The translations under genes and the position numbers were made by a program. This document shows, in pieces, positions 11,571 to 23,013 of a stretch of DNA of 64,000 bases (its first letter is position 1; every line of letters begins with the position of its first letter). The notes below the pieces were generated by a model. The model was given only the letters and a program-made list of their open reading frames with translations. It ran no database searches and was not told the DNA's origin. Origin of the DNA: Turritopsis dohrnii (taxonomy: Eukaryota > Cnidaria > Hydrozoa > Anthoathecata > Oceaniidae); NCBI GenBank assembly GCA_027922465.2, contig BQMF02000225.1, positions 310,001 to 374,000 on the forward strand, in the 5' to 3' direction.

Positions 11571-12578
11571 GAAATTATGTAAGAGAAGCAAAGCAACCGC
11601 AATGTAATTCCGATTTTATAAATAAAATTGAAAGAGATTCGACATTAATTCCTTTTTTATTCCTCTTTGTTCTTTTTGAAGTATCTCCTTTTTATAGCTA
11701 AATTTAAAGACACAATTTCCAACTTTTTTTTAAATAATAAATTTTTTTCATGTTACAAAAACAGATATTATTGGAAACACGTCTTCCTATTATGAATTTT
11801 TTCTTGTTTGTGCAAGGCTTGTTGATATAGATAACATTCGATTGAACGCCAAATATAAGAAAATTTTCTTTTGATGAAACAGGACACGAAACTTGCACCA
11901 CCAAAATTCATACATATATAGCAATGTCAGTAGATATTTGAAAGCGAAAGAAGGAAACATAAGTTTCCCACCCAATACATAAAAGTATGTATAAAACCCA
12001 TTGTTTCGTCAAAAATGTATTGCTGATAAGAAAACAGTATATAAATTATGATAAAAAGACATTTTCGTGTCATTACATGCACATTGCAAAAAAAAAAAAA
12101 ACATACAATTTGAGTTCGCTTTGTGGTTAGTGTTTATTAAACAGAAAGATTTCAAGCACTTTCAGATTTCGCTCTTGTACGAACAGATCATTACATGTCC
12201 TGTTACATGATTTAATGAAAAATGTCTAGTAGGTATTGTTATTGTAATTCTTTGAACAGTGAAAAATTTTGCTCATTTTGACTACAGAGTAAAAGTCACT
12301 TAATAATTGGAGCTATGAATGTACCACACCGGAAGTATTGCACCGTAGCGCCCTCTCACGACTCTATTAAGAACAGATTTGTATTAGGTCGGCCAGTTAG
12401 GTTTCGACCGGTCAATATCTAATGTAATTTAGATTGATCTAATAATATATATATATATATATATTATTGACTGGCAATTATATCCATTTATAATGTTAGA
12501 ACGAAGCTAAATTATTGATCATGATATAACACTGAATGGTTAATGAATAATCCGATAGCATCTAATTTTTTCCTTGAA
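11571..12578. other. AT-rich intergenic DNA with (TA)n
   Basis: No gene recognised. It holds a poly-A run (about 12089) and a (TA)n microsatellite at about 12446-12466. Confidence 0.5.
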
Positions 12579-12588
12579 TATAAATAAG
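12579..12588 (+). promoter_or_regulatory. TATA box of the secreted cysteine peptide gene
   Basis: TATAAATAAG lies 60 bp upstream of the ATG at 12639, placing the expected transcription start near 12610 and leaving a short leader. Confidence 0.5.
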
Positions 12589-12638
12589 AGATCTGCTAAA
12601 AAGAGTGAACTCGTGTAATTATCTCTTTAGGTAAAGTG

Positions 12639-12920
12639 ATGTGGTGTTTGTTCCTGATCCTACTTACTCTTGCAATCAGTGCATCAAATTCATACGACCA
12701 CTACGATCATGGTGACAACGAAATTTACCAAGATTCTCATTTGGCATTTAATAATCCATGGAGATTGAAACGTCGATGGACTCCAAAGATAACTCGAGTA
12801 ATACGACATAACATTCGAACGTGTAAAAGGAAGTGTGTTTATAAAGCAATATTGGCAACATTTCGCTGGGGTAATTTGAAAATTCCATATTACAAAAGAG
12901 TCTGTGTTCCAAGTTGCTGA
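12639..12920 (+). CDS. Secreted cationic four-cysteine peptide precursor (CxxxC-x22-CxxxC)
   Basis: A 93-residue single-exon precursor. Residues 1-18 form a signal peptide with a Leu/Ile-rich core. Residues 19-40 are an acidic propiece rich in Asp and His. RLKRR at 42-46 is a furin/dibasic processing site. The predicted mature peptide of 47 residues (Trp47-Cys93) is strongly basic and has Cys62, 66, 89 and 93 in the spacing C-x3-C-x22-C-x3-C. That spacing is the signature of helical-hairpin (alpha-hairpinin) peptides, where two disulphides clamp two helices. An acidic propiece masking a cationic mature peptide is also the layout of many secreted antimicrobial peptide precursors. Defence or toxin-like activity is inference; no family was recognised. 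The ATG is preferred over a GTG one codon upstream because the signal peptide starts there. The frame is intact. Confidence 0.75.
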   Translation: MWCLFLILLTLAISASNSYDHYDHGDNEIYQDSHLAFNNPWRLKRRWTPKITRVIRHNIRTCKRKCVYKAILATFRWGNLKIPYYKRVCVPSC

Positions 12921-15240
12921 CATTCTCAATTGTATAACGAACTGAAGAATTGATGGGAATATTACATGTCATGTTCTTTTTTTATTCATGCGTGTATCAC
13001 ATATGTCAGTTTTATTTCATGAGTCGTCTATGTTGCAGTGTTGCATCACAGCTCTTACGAAACATAAACCATTTCCTTGGTTAGGTCCATGGCCTTATGA
13101 AATTAAAAATTAAAAACCGTAAATAATGAGGATATAGGTTTATGGGCTTTAATACAGAGTATTTTTGTCATTTATAACTTTTGCAGGCAGATTTCATAGT
13201 CATAGCAAAAAGATATTTGGAAATATCATGGCGGCCAAAGTAATGAGATTTGATTATTTCAAAATAATAAAGGATTCCGTAACACAGAAATTTAGAAAAA
13301 TGCTTTTGATTAAGGATAAGGGAAAGAGAAAGTCATAAATTATATCAGTTAATTGTGAAGAGTAAGTAGCAAAATTAGTGGAGTCCACTTTTTATCATGA
13401 AGGGTGCCCTGATTCAGAAGAAAATACTTATTGCTTTGCTACTTTTCATTCACATTCATTCACAAGTACTGCTAAACAGGAAGATTATTATGTTGTTCTG
13501 ACACACTCCATAAATATAGGGATCGCAAAAGTACCAGAATATTTCAATGGATTCATAAGTGTTTAGATCAAATGCAATTCTGACCAGGAACCCCTGAACT
13601 ATATAATCTGCGTTTGTGAAAATTTTGAAAACAATATAAAATGTAGTGGATAAACTTCGTCGGAAGTATAACTTGGTCCTTGACAGTTTAATTGTTTTAA
13701 TTAAATAATAATTACCAATAATTGGAATATATTAGAAAAATTTTTAATGATTAAATTGATTGATTGAACTTTGAATCGCATCTTTTAATTGCTTCTGTTT
13801 TGACAACAAAGTTTGATCTAGGAAAGCAAAGAAGGAAAGGTTATTGATGATGTGTCTATAAAACCTTTCCAGTCGACAAATATGTTGAAAAGCCCCTGCG
13901 ACAGAATGCATTTCTAAAGAAATACACACCCGACTTCAATAAATCTGCTCTTCATCGCAGTGACTGTTTGGCGACGATGCTACCTGTTTAGGAGGGTAAG
14001 GAGATGGAGACACATCCGATATAGCTAACATAGTGTTAATCACTCATTGAGTCTGAACACCGGTTTATTATTTGAACTTAACTTCCCAGACAGTTTCGTA
14101 ATACGTAAAAAACAATGCATAGTGATAAGTAATTGCCGATCAAATTTCATTTTTCTTTGAGAATTAAGATGGCATGTTTATATTGTTTGTTTGAGATCTT
14201 GTTTATCGATCAGATACACATCGCATTTTGTATAAGGATTTGGCGAACATAATAAGAGCAAAATAAGAGCAAACCTTGGGCTCAATTCAATTTTTCAATA
14301 ATTAAGAAATATCTCAATTTAAATTTTTCCTGGAAAATAGGAACTCAAGATGTGCAGTTCTCTACCTAAACGTACGGTTTAGATATACATTGTTAAGAAA
14401 GTGGTTATTTCCCTTCTCCCCTACAATAAATGTGCGAATTATGTTAATGATCGTGCTATTTGCAGCCTGTTTTAAGCTCATGAATATTAATGACAGCTCG
14501 GCTTCCAACCTGCTGTAAGTACATACTTATAAGGTTGTTTGTATAGAAACTGTGTTCTTCCTGGAATAAACAAGGACATCATTGCAAAATGTCTCGCTAT
14601 TTCAAACGAAAATGAGAGACTTTTAACGAAAAAGATAGCATGATAGCAAGTTTATTTGGACAGATATTTTTATGTATGTATGTCGCGTGTATTATTTTCA
14701 GAAAAAGAGTTATTCTCTAACACAAAGTTCTTGCTAGATAGACATGCTGTAATTAGGCCATGCCGGGCAGAATGGTATACAACAAACAAAAACTGAACAT
14801 CTTAATATTACATATTCGTAGAGCTGTCCACGCATGACATTCCTAAGGTAACCAATATGAACATGTCAAATCAACTTAGAACCTTACGTGGCGTAAATAA
14901 CAGATTTTGGTTGTCATGGGAAATAAACTAAATTCTTTTATCTGGACAATCTGACAAGGAAGTTTATACATGTCGTGGAATATTACATTGCGTATGTAAA
15001 ACAGTGCTTGTATTATTGTAAAGGTTTGTACATTCCAGTGGACAAATTTGTTGAAAAAGCATTTCAAAGGAGTGCATTTCCATATACGTATACACACTAC
15101 CTCAATAAAAATGATCTTCATAGCAGTGTTTTTTTTACGATTTTTTCCATTATATTTGTGTTTTGAGTAAAATTATCTTCACTCCTCTTACACACAAGAC
15201 TCATCAAAACAAACAGAAACATCGGCTGAAACTTCTGTAA
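12921..15240. other. Intergenic, no firm gene
   Basis: AT-rich DNA. The only item of note is a short frame at 13397-13501 that begins like a signal peptide (listed separately). Confidence 0.45.
13397..13501 (+). CDS. Possible signal-peptide exon or micro-ORF
   Basis: ATG at 13397 opens a 34-codon frame, MKGALIQKKILIALLLFIHI followed by HSQ, with a basic start and a hydrophobic core like a signal peptide, then a TGA. A weak donor-like CAA|GTACTG follows the core, so it could be a first coding exon. No partner exon is identified and no homologue recognised; it may be chance. Confidence 0.2.
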   Translation: MKGALIQKKILIALLLFIHIHSQVLLNRKIIMLF

Positions 15241-15275
15241 ACCGTTTTCAACCTCCCAAGAGGCACGCACGATCG

Positions 15276-15984
15276 ATGAGAAACCAATTATCCGATCAAA
15301 ACAATTTTACACATATGAACCAATTTGATGCGCTATTACCTTTTGATCAGACTTTCAACAATGAGGATGATGATAATAATGACGAAATAATTAATGGTAA
15401 CAGCAATGAAACGAACACTCGACAACAAAGAAACAATGGTGTGACTTCCCGAAACAAGAAAAAGAAACACGATAATAAAACACACGATAATAAAAAGGAT
15501 GACCCAAAAAGAGTTGTTTCAATTATTGGTGATTCCATGATTAAATATATTCAAGGAAGGAAACTTTCCTCTAACAAACACTTTGTAGTTGCTAAACATT
15601 TTTCCGGGGCAAAGACGAAATGCATGCACCACTATGCACTACCGACAATCGAGCGAAACCCTGACGAGTTAATCATTCACTGTGGTACCAATGACCTGAA
15701 ATCTGATACTTCAGCTCATCAAAAAGCTCTGGATATTGTGAACCTATCCCAGCTCGCAAACGCTGAAACTACAATAGTTTTCTCAAGTCTGATTCACCGA
15801 AATGATGAACTCGATTCAAAAGTTAACGAGATTAATACTGAAGTTGTGTCTAGAAAGAAACATCGGTTTTATAAACAATGACAACATCAAACCTGACCAA
15901 CATCTCAACAACAGTCGAATCCACTTAAACAAACAAAGCATCGAATTGCTAGCAAAAAATTTCATCAATCATCTCAACTGCTGA
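15276..15984 (+). pseudogene. LINE ORF1, SGNH/esterase-type
   Basis: The first 80 residues are acidic then Lys/Asn-rich, probably disordered. From residue 80 the sequence reads VVSIIGDSMIKYIQG, with the GDS nucleophile block at 85-87, then LIIHCGTND with GTND at 137-140, corresponding to blocks I and III of SGNH hydrolases. The frame shifts near 15870. The other frame supplies the last block, NNSRIHLNKQSIELLAKNFI, where the Asp/His block V would lie. Such ORF1 proteins are known in CR1 elements and may help with membranes or RNA particles. The frameshift makes the copy defective. Confidence 0.7.
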
Positions 15985-16059
15985 CAACAAAAAACCGTAT
16001 CTAGTCGTCGGATCCAACCCGGCTTACCCCAACATGAAATTGAATTGAGAGCATTGAAA

Positions 16060-18856
16060 CTTGCCAATAAAGAAAGACTGTTGATATCTTATCTGAACAT
16101 AAACTCAATTAGGAACAAATTAGATGATGTCAAAATTTTCTCTACATTTTGTCGATGTAATCTGTATAAGTGAAACAAAACTTGATCAGTCCTACACAAC
16201 CTCATCCTTCTTACTTGATAATTTTAAAAAACCTTACTGAAAGGATCTGACAGATAATAGTGGTGGACTGCTTGTATACGTAAAATCACACATCTCATCA
16301 CGAGAACTGAAATGTCCTAATCTTCCCACTGATATTGAATGTATTGCATTAGAGCTGAACATCAGAACGACAAAATGGCTTGTTCTTAGTGTGTATCGAA
16401 ATCCTAGAACCATAAGCCTTACCTACTTTCTTGATCAGATATCTAACCTTATTGAAAGCTTCTCTAACTACGAAAACATTCTGATACTTGGTGACTTCAA
16501 TGAAGAAGCGGATAATGTCCATGTTCGTGAATTTATGGAAACTTTATCTCTAAAAAGTGTGATAAAATCGCCTACTTGCTTCAAATCCAAAAAAGGTCGC
16601 TGCATTGACCTAATCCTCACCAACCGTTACCGATGTTTTCAGCACAACAAGACGATAAAGAACGACATCAGTGACTTTCATACTTTTATCTGTGCAGTTC
16701 TCAAAAAAACCGTTCCAAAACTGAAACCCAAAAGTATTTCCTACCGCAGTATGAGAAATTGCTCTGTAAACAGCTTCAATAAAGACCTCAAAGACACTCT
16801 ATCCAATGAAAACGTTGATCACTTTGAACATTTCCAAATGGCTTTTGATAAGGTGTTAGATAGACATGCACCAAAGAAAACAAAGCGTGTACGTGGGAAT
16901 CACAAGCCATATATAACTAAAGAAATTCGCAAAGCAATCATGCTACGTTCTTTTTATAAAAACAAGTCAAAGAATAACAAAGACCCGTACTGGTCAACCC
17001 TTTACAAACACCAACGAAACCGCGTTGTGTCACTCAATCGATCAACCAGAAAGAATTTCTATTCTAAACTTGGCACATCTCAGCAAATGTGGTCATCACT
17101 TAAACCCTTCTTCTCGGACGCAGACATAGCGTATGAAAGGATCTCCCTTCAAGAAGGTGATGAGTTAATCGAAAATGATACCCAGATTGCAAATCTTTTC
17201 AATGACTATTTTGCTACCATTACCAAGAATCTTAGTATTGTGGAATGGATACCTCCCAATGCTAACGAAACTACTCATGATGAATTGTCTAACATCATTC
17301 TAAAATACGAAAATCACCCTAGTGTGCTGAAAATAAAGGAAAATGTCGACGCCCACCAATTTCAATTCACCCCTGTTTCTTAAAATGATGTTGAGAAAAC
17401 CATACAAAATTTAAATCCAAAGAAAAGTGTTCATGGCAATATTTAAATAAAGTTCTTGAAACTTGCTAAGGAAACCATCGTACCTTGGTTAACAGTATTT
17501 ATTAATGATATGATCAACTCGTCAATTTTTCCTTCCAGTCTCAAACTGGCCGAAGTATCTCCAGTTTATAAGAAAGATGACAAATTTGACAAAGCTAACT
17601 ACCGCCCCATCAGTCTTTTACCAGCATTTTCTAAAATTTTTGAACGAATTATCTATAATCAGCTGGAAGATTTTTTTCGAAATAGCTTTTCCGTGTTCTT
17701 GTGCGGTTTTCGATCTAAGCATAGTACACAGCACGCCTTACTTCGTCTTGTTTCTGAGTGGGAAAAATCTCTCGATAGCAATGGTAAAGTCGGTACTATT
17801 TTAATCGACTTATCCAAAGCTTTTGATACTGTAAATCATGACCTTGTTAATGCTAGACTATCAGCTTATGGTCTAAATCTTCACAGTTTACGCCTTATAA
17901 GAAATTATCTTAGTAGTAGACACCAGAGAACAAATATTGAATCCTGCTTCAGCACCTGGCAAGAAATTTTTCTTGGTGTCCCACAGGGTTCAATTCTTGG
18001 TCCTCTTCTCTTTAATGTTTTTATCAACGATAACACTCTCTTTTCGTGTGGCACGAGCATTGAAACCATTCTTTCAAATCTCAAATCTGATCTCGCCGTT
18101 GTTCTAGAATGGTTCAAAGCTAATATGCTCGTTGCAAATCCGAAAAAGTTTCAGATGATGCTACTAGGTAACAATTTAGACCAACCCATAGAAATTGAAA
18201 TTGAAAATTTTGTTATCAAAAACTCTGATTCTGTTGAACTTCTTGGCGTTGTGTTTGACTCTAAACTTCTTTTTGAAGAACATATTCTAAGTCTTGGTCA
18301 ATCAGCAAACTATAATGTCGTTAGATTCAACAGAATCAGAAAGTTAATTAGCTATAAACAATCTATCTTATTATTTAACGCATTTATTATTTCTAAGTTT
18401 ATGTATGCCCCTATCGTTTGGATGTTTTGCAGTAAGACACTTTATCTACGAATTCAGAAAGTCTTTGATCGTGCGGTGAAAATTCTAAACTCTATTCCTC
18501 CAGAGACAGGTGAATTATCCAAACATAATCCCTCTACTATTCATGAACTTCATCTTCTCCAATTACTTCCTGAAGTCTTTAAATCCCTAAACTTTGGAAA
18601 TCCTGCTTTTATGTCTTGGTTGCTTCCGTCTAGGAAGATACCATACACCCTTCGTTGCAAAAATCTCCTTTCTGTTCCTAAAAAGGTCCTGACGGTACGC
18701 CATGGCTTTAATTCTTTTCCTTTTCGAGCTAGCATCTTGTGGAATAAACTTCCGGATGAAGTTAAGGACTCCGAAGATATTTCAACTTTTAAATCTAGAT
18801 TGGTTAAGCTCAAACTCCTTAATCTTTGCACTTGTAATATTTGTAAAATTTACTGA
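16060..18856 (+). pseudogene. LINE ORF2: AP endonuclease + reverse transcriptase, catalytic block deleted
   Basis: The endonuclease begins near 16060 (RLLISYLNINSIRNKLDD), changes frame near 16140 and meets a stop near 16238. The long frame 16391-17383 carries ILGDFNEEAD (GDFN at residues 34-37), CIDLILTN (71-78) and NDISDFHTF. The RT frame 17456-18856 carries SPVYKKDDKFDKANYRPISL, IDLSKAFDTVNHDLV and FLGVPQGSILGPLLFNVFIN. Where the F/YADD motif should follow, the sequence goes straight from FNVFIND to NTLFSCG near 18030, so about 15-20 residues with the two catalytic Asp are missing while the frame stays open. The C-terminal thumb-like region ending in FRASILWNKLPDEV is intact. A further break lies at 17384-17455. 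The protein cannot reverse transcribe. Confidence 0.85.
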
Positions 18857-18952
18857 ATTCATACTTGTTGGGGTTTTTTTATTGTTGGTGTAAATTAGAT
18901 TTTAATCTACGGTAAACCAACTTGAAATAAATGAAATAAATAAATAAAAAAA

Positions 18953-20179
18953 ATTGTCAACTTCATTTTACTGGGAATGCACAATTTATTGAAAAGTTGA
19001 AAGATCTTTAACCACCATAAGAAAAATGTCTTCATTTCACTACAGTTGTAGTTGTAGATAAATAGTGCGCGACAGTTCGAATTAAAAAGTGTTTATTTAT
19101 CCTAGGGACCGAAAAAACTGTTCGAATTAACGAAATGTTCGAATAAACGGAGTTCAAATTAAGCGACACAAAATATAACACTTTATTCGACCAAACTAAA
19201 GTGACTGAAGAATTTGTTCGAAATAAAGAATGTTCGAATTAAGCGGCATTCGAATTAACAGATATATATTGTTTAGCTTTCTTTTTCGGAAGTAAATGAA
19301 GTAAACTTATTGACCAGACAAAACTATGACAGACTATGAAAGCCTGTTGCATTTTAAGTCAGGTAAGTTAGACCATGATATGAGTTGGCGGAAAAAATAT
19401 TGACCTAAGCAGTCATTCACACATAAGGCACTGACTTATTTTAAAAGCATGGTAATCCAAATTTCTGAAGGGGGTGTGCTTAACTACTATCTTTCTCTAT
19501 GGTGAGACGACACAAATTAATCATATATATTTTTATGCTTTTTTCTTTTCTAGGATGTGGCATCGAAATATGGAAGAAGGAACACAATGTGTCAACATAG
19601 TTTTGGCCTTTCAACAAGTGGAATTTTACTTACAAGGAATAAGCAACATCATTATTTGTATTGAACAGGACAAAATTACGCGAAGTTCCTTTTCGGCATG
19701 CTCTAGATCAAATAATGACCATATATGAATTAACGCATGCACAGTAAAGAAAAAATGGGAAGTTTGTTAAAAATAGTCAGTATCGCTTGGTTATTTTAAG
19801 TACAACGGTAAGTTTCGTTCTCAATTTTGTATAAAGTAGTTTTTCTATAAAGTAAAATGGTTTATTCCTTATATTATTGTTTTTATAAATATATTGACAT
19901 TTTTAAGTCCTGGATAATGATAACTTGTAAAACCAAAAGGAATTCAAAGTCTCCCTTCCCTTAAGTCTTGATATTGTCGATGTATCCACCACACAACCGC
20001 AGAACATACGCACAACATTGATATCGGGCAATGGGGAGGACCATTTGTACTTCAAACACACATATATATATTTTCATATATTTTGTTCATGATGATTTCT
20101 CTGTATTGAATTCATCATACTGTATTGATCTCATAATACTGTCATTCAATTTTGTACAAATCATATCTTTCAATTTCAG
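18953..20179. other. Intergenic with pogo-type MITE
   Basis: No gene recognised. It contains the TTCGAATTAA-repeat element listed next; the remainder is plain AT-rich DNA. A non-coding leader exon of the gene at 20180 should lie here but cannot be placed. Confidence 0.4.
19040..19265. repeat. pogo/Tigger-like MITE rich in TTCGAATTAA
   Basis: TTCGAATTAA or TTCGAATAAA occurs repeatedly (19076, 19120, 19138, 19233, 19249) in alternating contexts with AAGCGRC. Such motifs are the usual subterminal repeats of Tigger-type MITEs. Confidence 0.45.
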
Positions 20180-20181
20180 TT

Positions 20182-20568
20182 ATGGCTGGAAAGTTTGTCA
20201 TCATAATATTGATAGCGTCTATGTGCGTCCAAGTTAGCTCCATCAGCCCAATTGATGCTGCTAAAATGAAATGCGACAGAAAAAAGAACACTATCGCACC
20301 AGATTGGACTGTTCATGCAGTAAACGCCATGTATTTATACGAGAAAGTGTTGAAAATCCCAAAAAAAGAAATGACAAAATGCCATGTTTTGCCTTTTACT
20401 GGAAGTCATGGCATCAGACGACACCTGTTGGCTGATTTCCCCAAAACTTGGGAAACGTATCAAACAGACATGAAACCGTTTGTTAAAAAGGCAAAAGAGA
20501 TCATCAACTTCATACACAAGATTGATGATGAGTACTTTGGTTACCATTTGTTAGGCAATGATAAAAAG
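20182..20568 (+). CDS. Secreted five-cysteine protein A, coding exon 1
   Basis: The exon starts at an acceptor (CAATTTCAG, ending 20179) two bases before the ATG, so a non-coding leader exon lies upstream. It encodes 129 residues: signal peptide about 1-20 (FVIIILIASM core), then a probably helical domain with Cys31 and Cys67. Highly conserved stretches are KCHVLPFTG (66-74), FPKTW (86-90) and DDEYFGYHLLGNDKK (115-129). It ends at AAG|GTATAA (donor at 20569), phase 0. The paralogue at 24563 has both cysteines at identical residue numbers and the same exon end, which strongly supports a real gene. Family not recognised. The protein should be exported; its role is unknown. Confidence 0.8.
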
Positions 20569-21239
20569 GTATAAATTTTAAAGAAACTAGTGAAGTATCT
20601 GTTCCGATAATCCCGATATCTTCTTAATTCGCACTGCAACTACATTATTGCAATTTATTGATACCTTTCAAATATTTCTATTATATTACCTATAATATAT
20701 TATATTATATTTATATTACCCTATACAAACTGAAAAAAAACTTAAAACATCTTACTTTATCAAAAATCTATGCAAGTGCAAAATGAATATTATGATTACC
20801 AATCAAGTTTCGCTTATGGAACTTTCTTATTTTTTCATTGAAGAAATTTTTAATGAATCATTCTTCGTTGAATTATGGAAGTTGAACACTGAATAACGGA
20901 AACAGTGTATATACAGTCTGTGCTCAATAAGTGGAACCACAATGGGACCGGGGAAGATGATTCCACTTATCGAATATTCCACTTATCCGATTTCAAGTTT
21001 CTAGTTTCTAAGTAGGGTAAAGCTATTTATTCATATATTCTGGTAACATGCGAAGCACGATTAAACTGTAGCCCAGTTGGTGTAATAGATATAACATTAA
21101 CGTTGGAATCGAAATGGTCCAAGTTCAAACCCAACACTAGTCCACCTGATGAGCCGTGATAAGGCAAAACGAGCTTGTCCTGTGATGTGTATATGTGCAT
21201 ATTCATATGTTCTCAACCAGATTCACTTCTTAAATCTAG
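20569..21239 (+). other. Intron of gene A, holding a SINE
   Basis: GT at 20569-20570 and AG at 21238-21239 (TTAAATCTAG). The phase-0 junction is the same as in the paralogue. It contains a Tigger-like TIR fragment (GCTCAATAAGTGGAACC at about 20923, TTCCACTTATCG at 20961) and the tRNA-derived SINE at about 21060. Confidence 0.7.
21060..21215 (+). repeat. tRNA-derived SINE with hammerhead-like core
   Basis: TAGCCCAGTTGG (21069-21080) fits a pol III A box and GTTCAAACCC (21123-21132) a B box at normal spacing. Directly downstream, CTGATGA (21146-21152), GCC (21153-21155), a 7-nt loop, GGC (21163-21165), AAAAC and a GTC at 21177-21179 reproduce the order of a hammerhead ribozyme core. The usual G before AAA is an A here, so cleavage activity is doubtful. 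The element lies in the intron of gene A, same strand. Confidence 0.55.
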
Positions 21240-21605
21240 AGATTTGAAAAAGAAAACGAGAAGAACTTGAAAGAATGCTTAAATGTGTTGAAAAAATTTC
21301 CAACACACAAGCCTGTACAACCTTCCAAGTTAACTAAAGTGATGGAAAATCTATGTTCCTGTCTTAATAGTGCACCTGCAAATTTGAGACCTGGTTACAA
21401 AGTTGTAGACGAGAAGATCGATGATCAACATTTGAATCCGTTACTTAAAAGAAATGTCCATAAAGAACACAAGTTGAAGTTATCCGATCTGACCAAGAAG
21501 TCCATTTTATATGCTGTAAACTACAAGATCAGATTTACCTATGCTGGTAAAATACCAAATGCATACATGCTGTCTTCCGACCAACCACCTCGATCAAAGA
21601 TCTAA
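21240..21605 (+). CDS. Secreted five-cysteine protein A, coding exon 2
   Basis: Encodes residues 130-250 (RFEKENEKNLKECLNVLKKF at the start) and ends at TAA. Cys142, Cys168 and Cys170 (LCSC) complete a set of five cysteines conserved with the paralogue, besides one in the signal peptide. Other conserved stretches are NSAPANLRPGY, LSDLTKKSILYAV and MLSSDQPP. The C-terminus stops shortly after DQPP with RSKI, whereas the paralogue continues into a His-rich tail. Five cysteines leave one unpaired, compatible with a disulphide-linked dimer (inference). No frameshift or stop. Confidence 0.8.
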   Translation, partial: RFEKENEKNLKECLNVLKKFPTHKPVQPSKLTKVMENLCSCLNSAPANLRPGYKVVDEKIDDQHLNPLLKRNVHKEHKLKLSDLTKKSILYAVNYKIRFTYAGKIPNAYMLSSDQPPRSKI

Positions 21606-22784
21606 GGCGTTCTTGCATCAATTTATGCGTCACGCATATTAAGCAAACTGCAATTTTGTATATGTATGTTGTTACTGAACAGGATACTTTTTGTTTCGCC
21701 TTTAGTTGTTTCTTTGTTTTCAGCTATTTGCTGTGGAACTTGTAACGTTTCAAAATTGAAATAGTAATGCTTAAAAATTCACAAAATGTTATGGATTCAT
21801 TTTCTTATTACCAACCAAAAAGAAATAGAAGATAAAATTTATCAGTCTTTTTATAGTCCTCTGCAAAAATTTAGCCACTAATTCAAACATCTACCCATCT
21901 GGCAAAAAGATATTTAAAAAACATATATATAACTATGATTTGTTGTGTCCGTTTGGAAGACATCTCAAGGCTGCCTTTAAAATGTCCTTTTGATCACTCA
22001 AAAGTAACGAATGGAAAATCGAAAAGTTCAAATATTTTAGTAGCTATTGTGAATCTGTAAACACATATAGAATACAGTCATCTTTCAATTGGTAAACATA
22101 GCTCCCACAAATACTCTGATACTCTTAAGGCTTTAAACATGTAAAGGCAAACCAACAGAATCACTAAAACGGACATGTTATTACCCTAACAAATCAACAA
22201 GATAGATTACCAAATACTTATTACTATTCCTTATAATCAGCACGAATAAGAACATTTAGGAAGTAAGATTTTTTTACACATATTTCTTTCAATAATGTTG
22301 TTTCAGAAACGATTAGCAGATAGTGATAAATATGATGCAGTATATTTTGAGTATTGAAAGTAATATAGTTTTTAAAAAAACTAAGTATGCTCTTCAAGAC
22401 ACGGCAGGACTTCAGCACCACTTTCAACAATAATAAAATGCGACGTAATAATAATAATAATACAACGTCATTTTCAATATGGGAAACTTTCATAAAATGA
22501 AAAAATTTTCCCCAGATTTGTTTAGTTCCAAAAAGTGACTACCAAATTCGAAATCAGAACCTTCCAATTATTGTTTGTGAAAATTGGGGAACTCTTGATC
22601 TTGATTTGGGTCAAAACTGCAAATTGACTGCCAATTTCGAAATCAGCACCTTGATTTTTTCTTTGAAGAACTTTCGAATTTATGTTCAAAACAGGATGGA
22701 ATTGCGAACTTGGTGATGATTTAATGTAGACGTTGCACCAAATTGTTCATAATCTGAACTGGTAGTAGTGTTAAGGAGAGGACA
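21606..22784. other. Intergenic, no gene seen
   Basis: AT-rich DNA with a short AAT microsatellite (22446-22463) and a direct repeat of AATTCGAAATCAGAACCTT-like blocks (about 22543 and 22633). Confidence 0.45.
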
Positions 22785-23013
22785 TACCTTAGGCTGACTA
22801 TTTTTTGTGTCGCCTTATTTTAGCGACTTTAGCGAATGAGAGTATTTTCGCTAAATTAAAGTTGCGGAAAATTTAAATTCAGCAAAAGTTCTTTTTTACC
22901 TTCTGGCAATTCTCCGTAATTAAGGGGTCATTCGCTGAAATTATGTTGCGTTAAATCCGTGTTTATCCATTTTCGCAAAATTTTACTGACGCAAAAAAAA
23001 TCGGCCTAAGGTA
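22785..23013. repeat. MITE with TACCTTAGGC termini
   Basis: TACCTTAGGC...TATTTTTTGTGTC at the left is matched in reverse complement by GACGCAAAAAAAATCGGCCTAAGGTA at the right, about 229 bp in all. Inner sequence repeats GCGAA/TTCGC. The terminal TA may be part of a TA target duplication. Confidence 0.7.

Larger units (their letters stand above)
15240..18952 (+). mobile_element. CR1/L2-like non-LTR retrotransposon (LINE)
   Basis: An ORF1 with an SGNH-esterase-like domain is followed by an ORF2 with AP endonuclease and reverse transcriptase, then a short 3' UTR ending in a tandem tail of AAATAAATG/AAATAAAT units at about 18926-18948. An esterase-type ORF1 plus a short tandem 3' tail, rather than long poly-A, fits the CR1/L2 group. 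The 5' boundary is uncertain. Several frameshifts and a deletion in the RT make this copy inactive. Confidence 0.85.
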
